Below are positions 63,560 to 64,000 of a stretch of 64,000 nucleotides of DNA, one piece after another. Every line of letters starts with the position of its first letter. The first letter of the stretch is position 1. The translations under genes and the position numbers were made by a program. Below the pieces are notes generated by a model, which was given only the letters and a program-made list of their open reading frames with translations, searched no databases and was not told the DNA's origin. This DNA comes from Mesorhizobium sp. DCY119 (GTDB taxonomy: Bacteria; Pseudomonadota; Alphaproteobacteria; Rhizobiales; Rhizobiaceae): assembly GCF_003590645.1 (NCBI RefSeq), contig NZ_CP031834.1, forward strand, positions 4,526,501 to 4,590,500, read 5' to 3'.

Positions 63560-63634
63560 TTAAAAAGCCGAAACACCAGAAAAACGTTTTCTAGATTCGC
63601 GAAATTGGAGAATTATTTGGCGCGAAACTGCCTC

Positions 63635-64000
63635 TCAGCGGGAGGCGATGGCTGCGGCGGCTCCCGCCATGAAAACAGCTGCCGTGCGGTTCAGCGTCCG
63701 CAGCGCACGCGGCGTCTTCAAGAGCCAGCGCGCTTTCGCGGCCAGCGCCAGATACGGCACCAGAACGACGAGCAGGACCAGCACGGTCACCACCGCCAGA
63801 ATGCCGTAGTCGGCGACCGTGATCGTGCGCAGATCGACCAATGTCGGCGTCAGCGCCAGGTAGAAGATCATCGTCTTGGGGTTGCCGAGCGTCACCGTCA
63901 GCCCCGCCAGGAAGCTGGTGAACAATCCGCCCTTGCCCTTCCGCGCCTCGATGTTTTCCGGCGTGATGCCGCTCGTCCAGAACGTCCAGGCGAGATATGC
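63635..64000 (-). CDS. LysE/RhtB-family amino-acid exporter (5' end beyond window)
   Basis: The C-terminal 121 residues of a LysE-type permease are present, with family block GNPKTMIFYLALTP and membrane segments near the end. The open frame continues to the window edge without a start, so the first part is missing. These proteins export amino acids such as lysine or threonine. Confidence 0.82.
   Translation of the reverse strand, partial: AYLAWTFWTSGITPENIEARKGKGGLFTSFLAGLTVTLGNPKTMIFYLALTPTLVDLRTITVADYGILAVVTVLVLLVVLVPYLALAAKARWLLKTPRALRTLNRTAAVFMAGAAAAIASR

Noticed and set aside
63578-63592. AGAAAA-3-TTTTCT dyad upstream of cysK as an operator
   Set aside because: It is AT-rich and short with no known regulator consensus. 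It could be chance.

Overview
The window is GC-rich and densely coded, and contains no rRNA, tRNA, CRISPR array or transposase that I could find. The gene set points to an alphaproteobacterium of the Rhizobiales, most likely a Mesorhizobium-like Phyllobacteriaceae. This is inferred from fdsGBACD formate dehydrogenase, an mbfA gene under an Irr-type iron-control palindrome, a PmtA-like phospholipid N-methyltransferase, an EcfG-type stress promoter and many rhizobial-style intergenic inverted repeats. No search was run to confirm the genus.

Layout. 1-1804: acyl-CoA ligase (fadD, cut by the window edge) with a long Lys/Ala/Pro-rich N-terminal extension. 2278-7532: dppABCDF peptide ABC transporter. 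7626-9428: IlvD/Edd sugar-acid dehydratase. 9429-10699: gene-free, repeat-bearing. 10700-13625: CoxG-like protein, small lipoprotein, Mrp Fe-S carrier and a HigBA-like toxin-antitoxin pair. 13741-20769: fdsR-fdsGBACD, NAD-dependent Mo formate dehydrogenase. 20791-21639: tagatose/psicose-epimerase-like protein. 21960-29100: putrescine-type ABC transporter plus aminobutyraldehyde dehydrogenase (ydcSTUV-patD order) under a LysR regulator. 29143-32630: DedA and PmtA-like membrane genes, divergent from a two-component system. 32690-34025: Rrf2 regulator and thioredoxin-reductase-like enzyme. 34031-34810: DeoR regulator. 35053-42898: betaine-type ABC transporter with a tandem-fused permease, a choline-kinase-like gene and a dimethylglycine-dehydrogenase-like enzyme. 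42981-45150: permuted NlpC/P60 hydrolase, CHAD and CYTH operon. 45230-49049: TetR regulator with an ABC-2 exporter. 49281-53163: small HTH-like protein, mbfA, ABM/NIPSNAP/DUF1127 genes opposite an ArsR regulator, and a DUF892 stress protein. 53705-57328: TRAP-TAXI transporter. 57481-61604: MFS/HxlR pair, DGPF plus ECF sigma factor, and a DCC protein. 61633-64000: GST, cysK and a LysE exporter cut by the window edge.

How the genes work together. Much of the window is nutrient capture joined to catabolism: peptides, polyamines, betaines and formate each have uptake or redox genes next to a dedicated enzyme or regulator. Several regulators have a readable palindrome at the right place: FdsR, the polyamine LysR, Rrf2, TetR, Irr (through ICE), ArsR and HxlR.

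The most unusual structural theme is the intergenic inverted repeats. At least six sequence families occur as head-to-head pairs, and they occupy all four gene junctions of the polyamine operon and several junctions of other operons. The most unusual proteins are the histone-H1-like FadD extension, the double-length betaine permease, and the overlapping CYTH-CHAD-NlpC/P60 operon.
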